This document shows, piece after piece, positions 15,868 to 24,009 of a stretch of DNA of 64,000 nt; position 1 is the first letter of the stretch, and each line of letters starts with the position of its first letter. Both the position numbers and the translations under genes were made by a program. Under the pieces are notes generated by a model. That model was given only the letters and a program-made list of their open reading frames with translations. It had not been told where the DNA came from and ran no database searches. The DNA comes from UBA1240 sp045599185 (GTDB lineage: Bacteria > Spirochaetota > Spirochaetia > Treponematales > Treponemataceae): positions 62,001 through 126,000 of the forward strand of contig JAZRVO010000012.1 in the NCBI GenBank assembly GCA_045599185.1, in the 5' to 3' direction.

Positions 15868-15886
15868 CCCCGGTTTTGCGCCGGGG
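15868..15886 (+). terminator. Second terminator-like hairpin before the LysE-type gene
   Basis: CCCCGG and CCGGGG around TTTTGCG, followed by TGTTTATTTTTT. It could back up the TRAP terminator or act in the leader of the next gene. The palindrome GGCAC-CAAATT-GTGCC lies just downstream at 15905-15920. Confidence 0.6.
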
Positions 15887-15937
15887 TGTTTATTTTTTCA
15901 GCTTGGCACCAAATTGTGCCGCAAAACAACACAATTT

Positions 15938-16531
15938 ATGACAGTTTCAATTTTATTAAATATGGCACTTACGGCCATGCTTAGCGTTTGGACCCCCGGT
16001 CCTAACAACGTTATGCTTTTAGCCCTTGCCGGAAAATACGGCGCGAAAAAGAACATAAAATATCTGCTCGGCATCTGGTCTGGCTGCCTTTTGCTTACAG
16101 TTTTTACGGGCTTTCTGTGCCAGACACTGGCAACTTTCGTTCCGCGCATTCAGCCGGTAATGAAATATTTTGGCGCGGCATACCTTGTTTACCTTGCCTA
16201 CAAAACAATTATCCGTAAACCGCCCCAGGACAGCACCGCAGAAACAATACCAACCTTTTTTGAAGGCATGATGCTGCAAGTTTTAAACGTAAAACTAATC
16301 GTTTATGCAATTTCAATGTATTCAAGCTTTATTTTGCCAAACGTTTCTGACCCGGCATGGATAATTGCAATGGCATTTTATCTGGTATTTTTCAGCGCAA
16401 CCGGCAATTTGCTTTGGGCATTTGCAGGCAGTTTTTTAAAGCCCCTGTACGAAAAATATTACAGAATTGCCAACATCGTAATGGCAGTTTTGCTGCTTTG
16501 GTGCGTGCTGCGCATGCTTGAAATTCTGTAA
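15938..16531 (+). CDS. LysE/RhtB-family amino acid exporter
   Basis: Inner-membrane efflux protein of the LysE superfamily, which exports amino acids or related metabolites. The product from ATG 15938 is 197 residues with six hydrophobic segments. The family motif TPGPNNVMLLALAGKYGAKKNIKYLLGIWSG lies near the N-terminus, and the second half has LQVLNVKLIVYAIS, resembling the family NPK motif region. A TTG at 15914 would add eight residues. I prefer the ATG because it leaves the usual distance to the PGPN motif, although no clear ribosome site precedes either. The substrate cannot be assigned. It stands alone between two terminators and the purF promoter. Confidence 0.85.
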   Translation: MTVSILLNMALTAMLSVWTPGPNNVMLLALAGKYGAKKNIKYLLGIWSGCLLLTVFTGFLCQTLATFVPRIQPVMKYFGAAYLVYLAYKTIIRKPPQDSTAETIPTFFEGMMLQVLNVKLIVYAISMYSSFILPNVSDPAWIIAMAFYLVFFSATGNLLWAFAGSFLKPLYEKYYRIANIVMAVLLLWCVLRMLEIL

Positions 16532-16595
16532 AAAACCGGCGGCTTTGGTACAGGCAAAGCGAACTTTTAATTTTTCATTTTAAATAGAAAAAGCG

Positions 16596-16624
16596 TTGAC
16601 AATTAGAATAGTTTTTTGTAAAAC
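16596..16624 (+). promoter_or_regulatory. Sigma-70 promoter of purF
   Basis: TTGACA (16596-16601), 17-base spacer, TAAAAC (16619-16624). The transcript should start near 16631, only about ten bases before the hexaloop/terminator element, the same geometry as glnN. Confidence 0.75.
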
Positions 16625-16639
16625 TAAAACTATATTTTA

Positions 16640-16680
16640 GCGACAATGGCGCCGCAGACTTGAGTATTCTTGTCTGCGGC
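16640..16680 (+). promoter_or_regulatory. Antiterminator/terminator switch in the purF leader
   Basis: GCGAC (16640-16644) and GCCGC (16651-16655) flank the hexaloop AATGGC (one A-C mismatch in the stem). GCCGC is also the start of the terminator arm GCCGCAGAC (16651-16659), which pairs perfectly with GTCTGCGGC (16672-16680), followed by TTTTTTATTTTT. The two folds exclude each other. The 5' part, AGCGACAATGG, is identical to the glnN leader. Confidence 0.75.
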
Positions 16681-16728
16681 TTTTTTATTTTTAAACCAAT
16701 TCGGCTTTTACAAAGCAAAGGCAAAAAA

Positions 16729-18171
16729 GTGAAAACTTTACAATCACCAGCAGATTTACAGAGCGACAAACTGCACGAAGAATGCGGCGTTTTCGGCATT
16801 TTCAGCAGCAGCAAAACCGATGTTGCGAAAAGCGTTTTTTACGGGCTTTTTGCATTGCAGCACCGCGGGCAGGAAGGATGCGGCATTTGCGTAAACGACG
16901 GCGGTAATTTCACTTCCTACAAAGATTTAGGCCTGTTAAACGATGTTTTTGACCGGCAGACGCTGGAAAATTTAGGCGAAGGAACGGCCGCCGTTGGCCA
17001 CGTGCGTTACGGCACAACCGGCGCAACAAACCGGCTTAACTGCCAGCCGCTGGAAGTTCACCACATAAAAGGTTCGCTGGCTTTATGCCACAACGGCAAC
17101 TTAACCAACACCGTAGATTTGCGCACCCGGCTGGAACTGGAAGGTTCGGTTTTTCACACCAGCAGCGACAGCGAAGTAATTGCCAATGCAATAATTAAGC
17201 AGCGGCTTAGCTGCGACCGCATTGAAAGTGCCGTGCAGAAAGCCATGGAACAGATAAAGGGTGCATATTCGCTGGCAATAATGACGCAGGACAAAATGCT
17301 TGCCGTGCGCGATCCTCTGGGAATGAGGCCGCTTTGCATCGGCAGAACCAGTGACGGTTCCTACGTTGTTTCTTCCGAAAGCTGTGCGCTTACCGCGATT
17401 AAAGCCCGGTTTGTGCGCGACGTTGAACCGGGCGAAATTGTAGTTTTCAGCCGCGGCGAAACATTTGACCAGATAAAAATCGATTCCATTCAGACACTTT
17501 CCGGCATTCCGCAAAATGCCGTGCCTAAAAAAGCCCTTTGCGTATTTGAATATATTTACTTTGCCCGTTCGGATTCTGTTATTGACGGCGTAAGCGTTCA
17601 GCAGGCGCGGCAAAAAGCCGGCATGTTTCTTGCAGACGAACACCCTGTTGATGCGGACGTGGTTATAGGCGTTCCGGATTCTGGTCTGGACGCGGCACTT
17701 GGATACGCAATGCAGTCAAAAATTCCTTACGGACTGGGCTTTGTAAAAAACAAATACATTGGGCGCACCTTTATTGCACCCCAGCAAAAAGAACGCACCG
17801 ACAAAGTGCGCATCAAGCTTAATGCAGTAGAAAACACGGTAAAAGGCAAGCGCGTTGTTATGGTAGACGATTCAATTGTACGCGGCACAACAAGCGCGCT
17901 GATTGTAAAGCTTATAAAAGAAGCCGGCGCAAAGGAAGTGCACGTGCGCATTTCTGCACCGCCGTTTTTGTACCCGTGCTATTACGGTACCGACGTAGAT
18001 TCACAGGAAAACCTTATTGCCTGCCACAATTCAATTGAAGAAATTAAGGAAATTATCGGCGCAGATTCGCTTGGCTATTTATCAATAGAAAGCGCGCTTA
18101 AAATTGCGGACAATTTTGGAAAGAATTCATTTTGCGCCGCCTGCTTTAACGGCACGTACCCGATTCTGTAA
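16729..18171 (+). CDS. purF: Amidophosphoribosyltransferase
   Basis: First step of purine synthesis: glutamine plus PRPP gives phosphoribosylamine. The start is taken as GTG 16729 (AAAGG about eight bases upstream); the frame upstream would run back through the leader terminator. This gives 480 residues with an 18-residue propeptide before the catalytic Cys19 in ECGVFGIF, which is expected to be exposed by processing as in the Bacillus-type enzyme. Further landmarks are RYGTTG, LCHNGNL, the PRPP loop VMVDDSIVRGTTS near residue 360, and the C-terminal SFCAACFNGTYP, whose cysteines match the Fe-S ligands of the B. subtilis class. Located upstream of pyrG, 50 bases apart, so the two glutamine amidotransferases may be co-transcribed. 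Regulated by the leader switch described at 16640. Confidence 0.95.
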   Translation: MKTLQSPADLQSDKLHEECGVFGIFSSSKTDVAKSVFYGLFALQHRGQEGCGICVNDGGNFTSYKDLGLLNDVFDRQTLENLGEGTAAVGHVRYGTTGATNRLNCQPLEVHHIKGSLALCHNGNLTNTVDLRTRLELEGSVFHTSSDSEVIANAIIKQRLSCDRIESAVQKAMEQIKGAYSLAIMTQDKMLAVRDPLGMRPLCIGRTSDGSYVVSSESCALTAIKARFVRDVEPGEIVVFSRGETFDQIKIDSIQTLSGIPQNAVPKKALCVFEYIYFARSDSVIDGVSVQQARQKAGMFLADEHPVDADVVIGVPDSGLDAALGYAMQSKIPYGLGFVKNKYIGRTFIAPQQKERTDKVRIKLNAVENTVKGKRVVMVDDSIVRGTTSALIVKLIKEAGAKEVHVRISAPPFLYPCYYGTDVDSQENLIACHNSIEEIKEIIGADSLGYLSIESALKIADNFGKNSFCAACFNGTYPIL

Positions 18172-18221
18172 AACCAGAAAAATCACTTTGTGATGCGAAA
18201 GACTAAGAAAAGAGGTGAAAT

Positions 18222-19832
18222 ATGAAAACCACAAAATATATTTTTGTTACCGGCGGCGTCGTTTCGGGCCTTGGCAAGGGAATTACCGCTGCTTCCCTTG
18301 GACGGCTTTTAAAAGCCCGCGGCTTTAAAGTTGCCGCACAGAAACTTGACCCGTACATTAACGTAGACCCGGGTACGATGAGCCCGTTTCAGCACGGCGA
18401 AGTTTACGTTACAAACGACGGCGCCGAAACCGACCTTGACCTTGGTCACTACGAGCGCTTTATTGACGAAGACCTGAACAAATTTTCTAACCTTACTTCG
18501 GGAAAGGTTTACTGGAACGTTCTGAACAAGGAACGGCGCGGCGAATACCTTGGCGAAACCGTTCAGGTAATTCCCCACATCACAAACGAAATCAAATCAT
18601 TCATCTACAACGTTGGCCGCACTTCAAATGCTGACATTGTTATTACCGAAGTTGGCGGCACAACCGGCGACATTGAAAGCCAGCCTTTCCTTGAAGCAAT
18701 CCGCCAGGTTAGCCTTGAAGTTGGCAAGGAAAACGCACTTTTCATTCACGTAACCCTTGTTCCTTTCCTCCACGGTTCAGACGAACACAAAACAAAGCCA
18801 ACCCAGCATTCCGTAAAGGAACTGCAGGGAATGGGTATCAAACCGGACATTATCGTTCTCCGTTCTGACGAAAAACTTGAAGACAGCATTTTCAGAAAAA
18901 TTGCCATGTTCTGCAACGTAAAAAGCGACTGCGTAATTGAAAACCAGACTTTGCCGGTACTTTATCAGGCACCAATCATGCTTGAAAAAAATAATTTTTC
19001 AGAAATCGTATGCCGAGAACTGCAGCTTAATCCGCCGCCATGCGACTTAACCGAATGGAACACCATGCTTGAAAAAATCCAGAACCGCACACGCAAAGTT
19101 ACAATTGGGCTGGTTGGTAAATACGTTCAGCTGCACGATGCCTATCTTTCCGTTGCCGAAGCTTTAAGCCATGCCGGTTACGAACTGGGCACTTATGTAA
19201 ACATTGAATGGATTGACAGTGAAAAAATAACGAAAGAAAACGTTGCACAGGTTTTGGGCTGCTGCCACGGCGTAATTGTTCCCGGCGGTTTTGGCGGCCG
19301 CGGCGTAGAAGGCAAAATTGCTGCTGCCGATTACTGCCGCACAAACAACGTGCCGTATCTGGGTATTTGTTTAGGAATGCAGCTGGCTGTAATTGCTTTT
19401 GCACGCAGTGTTTGCGGCCTTACAAATGCAAGCAGCGGCGAATTTGACGAAAACGGAAGCCATAAGGTAATAGACTTTTTGCCGGACCAGAACTCGAAAG
19501 TAAACATGGGCGGCACGCTGCGCCTTGGTGCATACCCGTGCAAAATTGCGCCAGACACCCAGATGTTCAAATGTTACCAGACGGAAGAAATAAGCGAACG
19601 CCACCGCCACCGGTATGAATTCAACAACGAATACCGGGAACTTTTGGAACGGAAAGGCCTTACAATCAGCGGCACTTCGCCTGACGGCACAATTGTAGAA
19701 ACCGTAGAATACGCACCGAACGATTTTTACATTGGCGTACAGTTTCACCCGGAATTCAAAAGCCGGCCTAACAAGCCCCACCCGCTTTTTGTAGGCCTTG
19801 TTGAAGCAAGCCTGAAAAAACGCGTACTTTAA
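18222..19832 (+). CDS. pyrG: CTP synthase
   Basis: Amidates UTP to CTP using glutamine and ATP. 536 residues, full length. The N-terminal synthetase domain (1-265) begins KYIFVTGGVVSGLGKGITAASLGRLL with the ATP P-loop. The C-terminal class I glutaminase (about 290-535) has the oxyanion and nucleophile motif YLGICLGMQLAV (Cys near residue 383) and GVQFHPEF with the catalytic His and Glu. AGAGGTG lies eight bases before the ATG. It follows purF by 50 bases without a terminator and is followed by a strong terminator, so a purF-pyrG operon under the nitrogen/glutamine-type leader is likely. Confidence 0.97.
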   Translation: MKTTKYIFVTGGVVSGLGKGITAASLGRLLKARGFKVAAQKLDPYINVDPGTMSPFQHGEVYVTNDGAETDLDLGHYERFIDEDLNKFSNLTSGKVYWNVLNKERRGEYLGETVQVIPHITNEIKSFIYNVGRTSNADIVITEVGGTTGDIESQPFLEAIRQVSLEVGKENALFIHVTLVPFLHGSDEHKTKPTQHSVKELQGMGIKPDIIVLRSDEKLEDSIFRKIAMFCNVKSDCVIENQTLPVLYQAPIMLEKNNFSEIVCRELQLNPPPCDLTEWNTMLEKIQNRTRKVTIGLVGKYVQLHDAYLSVAEALSHAGYELGTYVNIEWIDSEKITKENVAQVLGCCHGVIVPGGFGGRGVEGKIAAADYCRTNNVPYLGICLGMQLAVIAFARSVCGLTNASSGEFDENGSHKVIDFLPDQNSKVNMGGTLRLGAYPCKIAPDTQMFKCYQTEEISERHRHRYEFNNEYRELLERKGLTISGTSPDGTIVETVEYAPNDFYIGVQFHPEFKSRPNKPHPLFVGLVEASLKKRVL

Positions 19833-19860
19833 TTCTGCAAATTCCGCAAGCAGGCATAAA

Positions 19861-19906
19861 AAAGCACTGAAAAAATGGCAGGTTTTTCCACCTTTTTCAG
19901 TGCTTT
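19861..19906 (+). terminator. Terminator after pyrG
   Basis: AAAGCACTGAAAAA (19861-19874) and TTTTTCAGTGCTTT (19893-19906) are perfect arms, followed by ATTTTTTT. Confidence 0.85.
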
Positions 19907-19934
19907 ATTTTTTTATGCAACCGTTGCAGATAAA

Positions 19935-19987
19935 AAAAGCAGCAGGCAAGGCACGCTTGAAGCATTAAGCCTTAATCTGCTGCTTTT
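19935..19987 (-). terminator. Terminator after the aldolase-like gene
   Basis: AAAAGCAGCAG (19935-19945) pairs with CTGCTGCTTTT (19977-19987); on the minus strand it is followed by a T-run. The spacer contains a further ATTAAG/CTTAAT pairing. Confidence 0.75.
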
Positions 19988-20010
19988 ATAAAGCTGAATC
20001 AAACCTTAAA

Positions 20011-21006
20011 TCAGTCGCGGCCGGTCAGTTCGTTGTAGAATTCGGCATAGTCAGTGCGCTTGTCTGCCATGTAGGCAATTGCACTGCGCGGATGCTGGTT
20101 CAAAAGGCCGGTTAAAAGGTACGGAACATCGTAGCCCCAGACATTTCCTTCTTCCTTAAGCTGCGGAATGTATTTTTCAAGGAACTGCAAAACCGGGAAA
20201 ATATTGTATTTAGGATTTTTCAGGAATCCCAGCAAAAGTTCCATTGCACAGTTACCGGCACCGCGTCCCATGCAGCCGTAAGTTGCATCCAGAAAGTTTA
20301 CACCATCGCCACATGCTTCAATTGTGTTGGCAAATGCCAGCTGCTGGTTGTTGTGGGCGTGAATACCAATTTCCTTGTTGTATTTGTCGCCGTATTCCTT
20401 GTACAAGGCACAAATGCGCTGAATCTGTTCCGGATAAAGAGAACCGTAGCTGTCTACAATGTAAATGGCATCAACGCTGGAACGGCATACAATATCAAGG
20501 GCTGCGCGCCAGTCGTTTTCGCCACTGGTAGAAATTGCCATGATGTTGCAGGTTGTTTCGTAGCCTTTTGCGTGGCAGTCTTCAATCATTTCAACTGCAC
20601 CCGGAATCTGGTGCAGGTAACATGCAATGCGAATCATGTCTACAGGGCTTTCCGATTTTGGACAAATGTCGCGCTTGTAGTTTGTGCGGCCAACATCTGC
20701 CATTACGGAAATTTTCAGGTCTGTATTATTTTCACCAACAATGGCACGGATGTCTTCATCCTTTGAAAACTTCCATTTGCCAAAATCGGTTTCTTTAAAC
20801 ATGTCCGGGTCGGCCTTATAACCGAATTCCATATAATCAACCCCGGCTTTAATATTGGCATGATACAAATCGCGTACAAATTCGTCGCTGAACTTAAAAT
20901 TGTTAACCAGGCCGCCATCGCGCATGGTTGCATCCAAAACCCTAATTTGAGGGCGAAAATCTAAAAGCTTTGAAATTTCTTTCATTTGAGGTTGTGTCCT
21001 TTTCAT
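20011..21006 (-). CDS. DRE-TIM metallolyase (HMGL-like aldolase, specific reaction unknown)
   Basis: Belongs to the pyruvate carboxyltransferase/HMG-CoA lyase-like TIM-barrel superfamily (the group of 4-hydroxy-2-oxovalerate aldolase and isopropylmalate synthase). VLDATMRDGG near residue 23 is the DRE-type metal/substrate motif (here DATMRDGG), IVDSYGSLYPEQI near 190 and IGIHAHNNQQLAFANT near 225 carry the second Asp and the HxH metal site, and FLDATYGCMGRGAGNCAMELLL follows. All metal ligands seem present, so an active lyase or aldolase is expected. 331 residues, no regulatory domain. The start is ambiguous between ATG 21006 and ATG 20985; AAAAGGA lies 12 bases before the latter. It is monocistronic, and neighbours do not reveal a pathway. 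Confidence 0.8.
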   Translation of the reverse strand: MKRTQPQMKEISKLLDFRPQIRVLDATMRDGGLVNNFKFSDEFVRDLYHANIKAGVDYMEFGYKADPDMFKETDFGKWKFSKDEDIRAIVGENNTDLKISVMADVGRTNYKRDICPKSESPVDMIRIACYLHQIPGAVEMIEDCHAKGYETTCNIMAISTSGENDWRAALDIVCRSSVDAIYIVDSYGSLYPEQIQRICALYKEYGDKYNKEIGIHAHNNQQLAFANTIEACGDGVNFLDATYGCMGRGAGNCAMELLLGFLKNPKYNIFPVLQFLEKYIPQLKEEGNVWGYDVPYLLTGLLNQHPRSAIAYMADKRTDYAEFYNELTGRD

Positions 21007-21200
21007 AGTGTAGTTTAATCTAGCATTTTTACTGTTTTAAATAAAGTGCTGTTTCTATTTATAAGAATATTTTTAGAGCAAATATGGAATTTTTGCAGAA
21101 AATCTGCAGCTTTCTTCTATTATATATCGTAAACAAGCACTAAAAAGCCGGCTAAAGGTTGACATTTTTTGTATTTTTGTTCATTGTATCAGCATAAAAA

Positions 21201-21225
21201 TTGACAATTTCACTAATTTTGTCAA
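21201..21225. promoter_or_regulatory. Palindrome in the fab cluster control region
   Basis: TTGACAA (21201-21207) and TTGTCAA (21219-21225) are mirror arms 11 bases apart in the 324-base gap before fabH. A second TTGACA is at about 21165. A partly symmetric TTTGTGTCAAACAAA follows at about 21256, and TAAAAT before the AAGGAG ribosome site may be the -10. This could be an operator for a fatty-acid regulator. The gap holds no gene. Confidence 0.45.
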
Positions 21226-21330
21226 AATGATTTTATCCTGCAACTATTTCTTATGATTTGTGTCAAACAAATTGCCAAATGCAGATAAAATCTCATCCTG
21301 ATTTTTATTTCATATAAAAAAGGAGATTTT

Positions 21331-22287
21331 ATGCCAATACGCATTGCTGGAATCGGCAAAGGACTTCCGAAAAAAGTTGTAAAAAATGACGAGCTGCCAA
21401 AGGAACTTGAAACTTCTGACGAATGGATTCGTTCCCACACAGGCATCGGGCAGCGCTATATTTGTGAAGAAGGCGAAAACGGTACAAGCCTTGGCGTTGC
21501 TGCAATAAAAAACGCTTTTGCAGACTGCGCAGCAAAAGGAACCACCGTTCTGCCTGAAAACATTGACCTTATTGTCTGTGCAACCGCTGCCGCAGACCAC
21601 TGGGGTTTTCCTTCAAACGCATGTTTGATTCAGAAAGAAATAGGCGCAAAAAACGCCGCAGCCTTTGACCTTACCGCTGCATGTTCCGGCTTTATTTACG
21701 GTTTGCAGACAGCAAGTGCTCTTCTTAACCAGATGAACTGGTCTACGGCGCTGGTTGTCGGTACGGAACAGCTGAGCAAAATTGCCGACTGGAACGACCG
21801 TTCAACATGCGTACTGTTTGGCGACGGTGCAGGTGCAGCCATTTTGCAGCGCAGTGCCGAAGGAAAGGAAGCGTTCGGTTCTTTTGTGCTTGGTGCAGAC
21901 GGCAACGGCGGCGAATACCTTTACATTGATCCGAAAGATTATCTGCTTAAAATGGACGGACGCGCCGTTTACAATTTTGCCGTTGGCAAAATGGCAGAAA
22001 TCATAAAAACTTTGATGGATAAAGACAACCTTTCAATTGATGACATTGACATGATTGTCTGCCATCAGGCAAATGAACGCATCATTCAGGCTGCTGCAAA
22101 ACGCCTCGGCTATCCGATGGAAAAATTTGCAGTAACAATTGAACAGTATGCAAACACATCAAGCGCATCAATTCCTATCGCATTGTGCGATTTGCAGAAA
22201 AAAGGCAAAATCAAACAGGGCGATAAGCTTCTGCTTGCCGGATTTGGTGCAGGATTAACATGGGGAGGATGTACATTAACATGGTAA
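21331..22287 (+). CDS. fabH: 3-oxoacyl-ACP synthase III (KAS III)
   Basis: Starts fatty acid chains by condensing acetyl-CoA with malonyl-ACP. 318 residues with the complete thiolase-fold triad: Cys118 in LTAACSGF, His245 in VCHQANERI and Asn275 in QYANTSSAS; GDGAGAAIL and the C-terminal GFGAGLTWG are also typical. AAAAAGGAGATTTT precedes the ATG. First gene of the cluster fabH-D-G-F-Z; its stop overlaps the fabD start by seven bases. Confidence 0.96.
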   Translation: MPIRIAGIGKGLPKKVVKNDELPKELETSDEWIRSHTGIGQRYICEEGENGTSLGVAAIKNAFADCAAKGTTVLPENIDLIVCATAAADHWGFPSNACLIQKEIGAKNAAAFDLTAACSGFIYGLQTASALLNQMNWSTALVVGTEQLSKIADWNDRSTCVLFGDGAGAAILQRSAEGKEAFGSFVLGADGNGGEYLYIDPKDYLLKMDGRAVYNFAVGKMAEIIKTLMDKDNLSIDDIDMIVCHQANERIIQAAAKRLGYPMEKFAVTIEQYANTSSASIPIALCDLQKKGKIKQGDKLLLAGFGAGLTWGGCTLTW

Positions 22288-23225
22288 AATATATTTATGC
22301 TTTTCCCGGTCAGGGCGCACAAGCCCCGGGCATGATTAAAGACGTTTGTGAAAAATTTGGCGAAGGAAAAGCCCTTTTGGACAAATATTCAAAAGTTTCA
22401 GGCATTGATATTCCTTCACTTTTGTGGAATTCAACCGCAGAAGATTTGGCACGCAGCGACAACAGCCAGACAGCAATTACTGCTGCATCACTTGCCGCAG
22501 TAGAAATTTTAAAAGCTAAAGGTATCAATCCAAGCGTTGCTGCCGGTTTCAGCCTTGGTGAGTGGAGTGCCCTCTGCGTTTCAGGCATCCTGAGTTTTGA
22601 AGAAACCGTTTACGCAGTAACAAAACGCGGCGCAATCATGCAGAAAGTTTGCGAAGAAATTGCAGCAAATTCCAACGGAAAGGCACCGGGCATGGCTGCC
22701 ATTCTGGGTGTTGCACCTGAAAAAATACTTGAAATTTTAAGCGGCCGCGACGACGTATTTGCCGTAAACATGAACAGCGTTCGTCAGACTGTTGCAGCCG
22801 GTACTGCCGACGGTTTGGCATGGGCAGAAGAACAGATGAAAGCAGCAGGCGCACGCCGCGTCGTTCAGTTAAAGGTAGCAGGTCCGTTCCATTCGCCTTT
22901 AATGCAAAAAGCCGCAGACGAATTTGCAAAAGTTCTTGATGAAATTACTTTCAACAACCCTACCCTTCACGTTTTCAGCAACGTTACCGGCAAAGAAATG
23001 ACAACCGGTGCAGAAGCTAAGGAAAACGCTATCAAGCACATTACAAGCCCTGTTTTGTGGACAACTGAAGAAGCTTCAATCAAAGCCCTTTGCGATGCAG
23101 ACGGCAGCGAATGGCAGCTTTTGGAAACTGGTCCTGGCAAAGTGCTTAGCGGCTTGTGGAAAGACACAGGCTACATTGAACAGATTTCTGCAACCCCTTG
23201 GGAAGAAAGCCCGATTTTAGCATAA
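22281..23225 (+). CDS. fabD: Malonyl-CoA:ACP transacylase
   Basis: Loads malonyl groups onto acyl carrier protein for chain elongation. From ATG 22281 (GGGGAGGATG upstream, overlapping the fabH stop ATGGTAA) the product is 314 residues. Landmarks: YAFPGQGAQAPGM at the N-terminus, nucleophile Ser in GFSLGEWSAL near residue 88, catalytic His in VAGPFHSPLM near 201. A frame extension seven codons upstream lies inside fabH and is rejected. Confidence 0.96.
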   Translation: MVKYIYAFPGQGAQAPGMIKDVCEKFGEGKALLDKYSKVSGIDIPSLLWNSTAEDLARSDNSQTAITAASLAAVEILKAKGINPSVAAGFSLGEWSALCVSGILSFEETVYAVTKRGAIMQKVCEEIAANSNGKAPGMAAILGVAPEKILEILSGRDDVFAVNMNSVRQTVAAGTADGLAWAEEQMKAAGARRVVQLKVAGPFHSPLMQKAADEFAKVLDEITFNNPTLHVFSNVTGKEMTTGAEAKENAIKHITSPVLWTTEEASIKALCDADGSEWQLLETGPGKVLSGLWKDTGYIEQISATPWEESPILA

Positions 23226-23261
23226 CAGAATATGGCCGGAAAACGGTTACAGGAGGAAAGA

Positions 23262-24008
23262 ATGGCTTTATTGGAAAATAAAAAAGCTTTGATTACCGGT
23301 TCTTCACGCGGAATTGGTAAAGCTATTGCAATGCGCTATATGCAGGAAGGCTGTGAAGTTTGGGGTCTTTGTACAAAACCTTCTGCCAGCAAGGAAGAAC
23401 TGGAAGCTTTTGCAGCCCAAAACGGAACAAAATTCCACGAAATTTATGCAAACTGCGGCAATGCAGAAGAATTGTCGGCAACCGTAAAAGCTGCCCTGGC
23501 AGAAGCCGGTTCTTTTGACGTTCTGGTAAACAACGCAGGCATTACCCGCGACGGTCTTTCTTTCCGCATGAAAAAACAGGACTGGGACGATGTAATTGCC
23601 GTTAACTTAACCGCAGCATTCATCGTATGCCAGATTGTTTCCGGCGACATGATCAGACAGCGCAAAGGTTCAATCATCAACATGGCAAGCATCGTTGGCC
23701 TGCACGGTCAGGGCGGTCAGGTAAACTATTCTGCTAGCAAAGCCGGCTTAATCGGTTTCAGCAAAAGCCTTGCAAAGGAAACAGGCAGCCGCGGCGTACG
23801 CGTAAACGTAATTGCACCCGGCTACATCGAAACAGAAATGACCGATGCAATCAGCGAAGAAGCAAGAAAAACCTGGCTTGAATCAATTCCTTTAAAACGC
23901 GGCGGCAAAACTGAAGACGTAGCAAATACCGCCGTTTTCCTTGGTTCAGATTTATCATCATATATTACCGCACAAGTTATTGGCGTAGACGGCGGCATGG
24001 GAGCATAA
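23262..24008 (+). CDS. fabG: 3-oxoacyl-ACP reductase
   Basis: NADPH-dependent reduction of 3-oxoacyl-ACP in the elongation cycle. From ATG 23262 (AGGAGGAAAGA directly upstream) 248 residues: Rossmann motif TGSSRGIGKAIA, NNAG near residue 86, catalytic Ser-Tyr-Lys in NMASIVG and VNYSASKAG, C-terminal GVDGGMGA. A short-chain dehydrogenase of standard FabG length. fabF starts two bases after its stop. Confidence 0.95.
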   Translation: MALLENKKALITGSSRGIGKAIAMRYMQEGCEVWGLCTKPSASKEELEAFAAQNGTKFHEIYANCGNAEELSATVKAALAEAGSFDVLVNNAGITRDGLSFRMKKQDWDDVIAVNLTAAFIVCQIVSGDMIRQRKGSIINMASIVGLHGQGGQVNYSASKAGLIGFSKSLAKETGSRGVRVNVIAPGYIETEMTDAISEEARKTWLESIPLKRGGKTEDVANTAVFLGSDLSSYITAQVIGVDGGMGA

Positions 24009-24009
24009 A

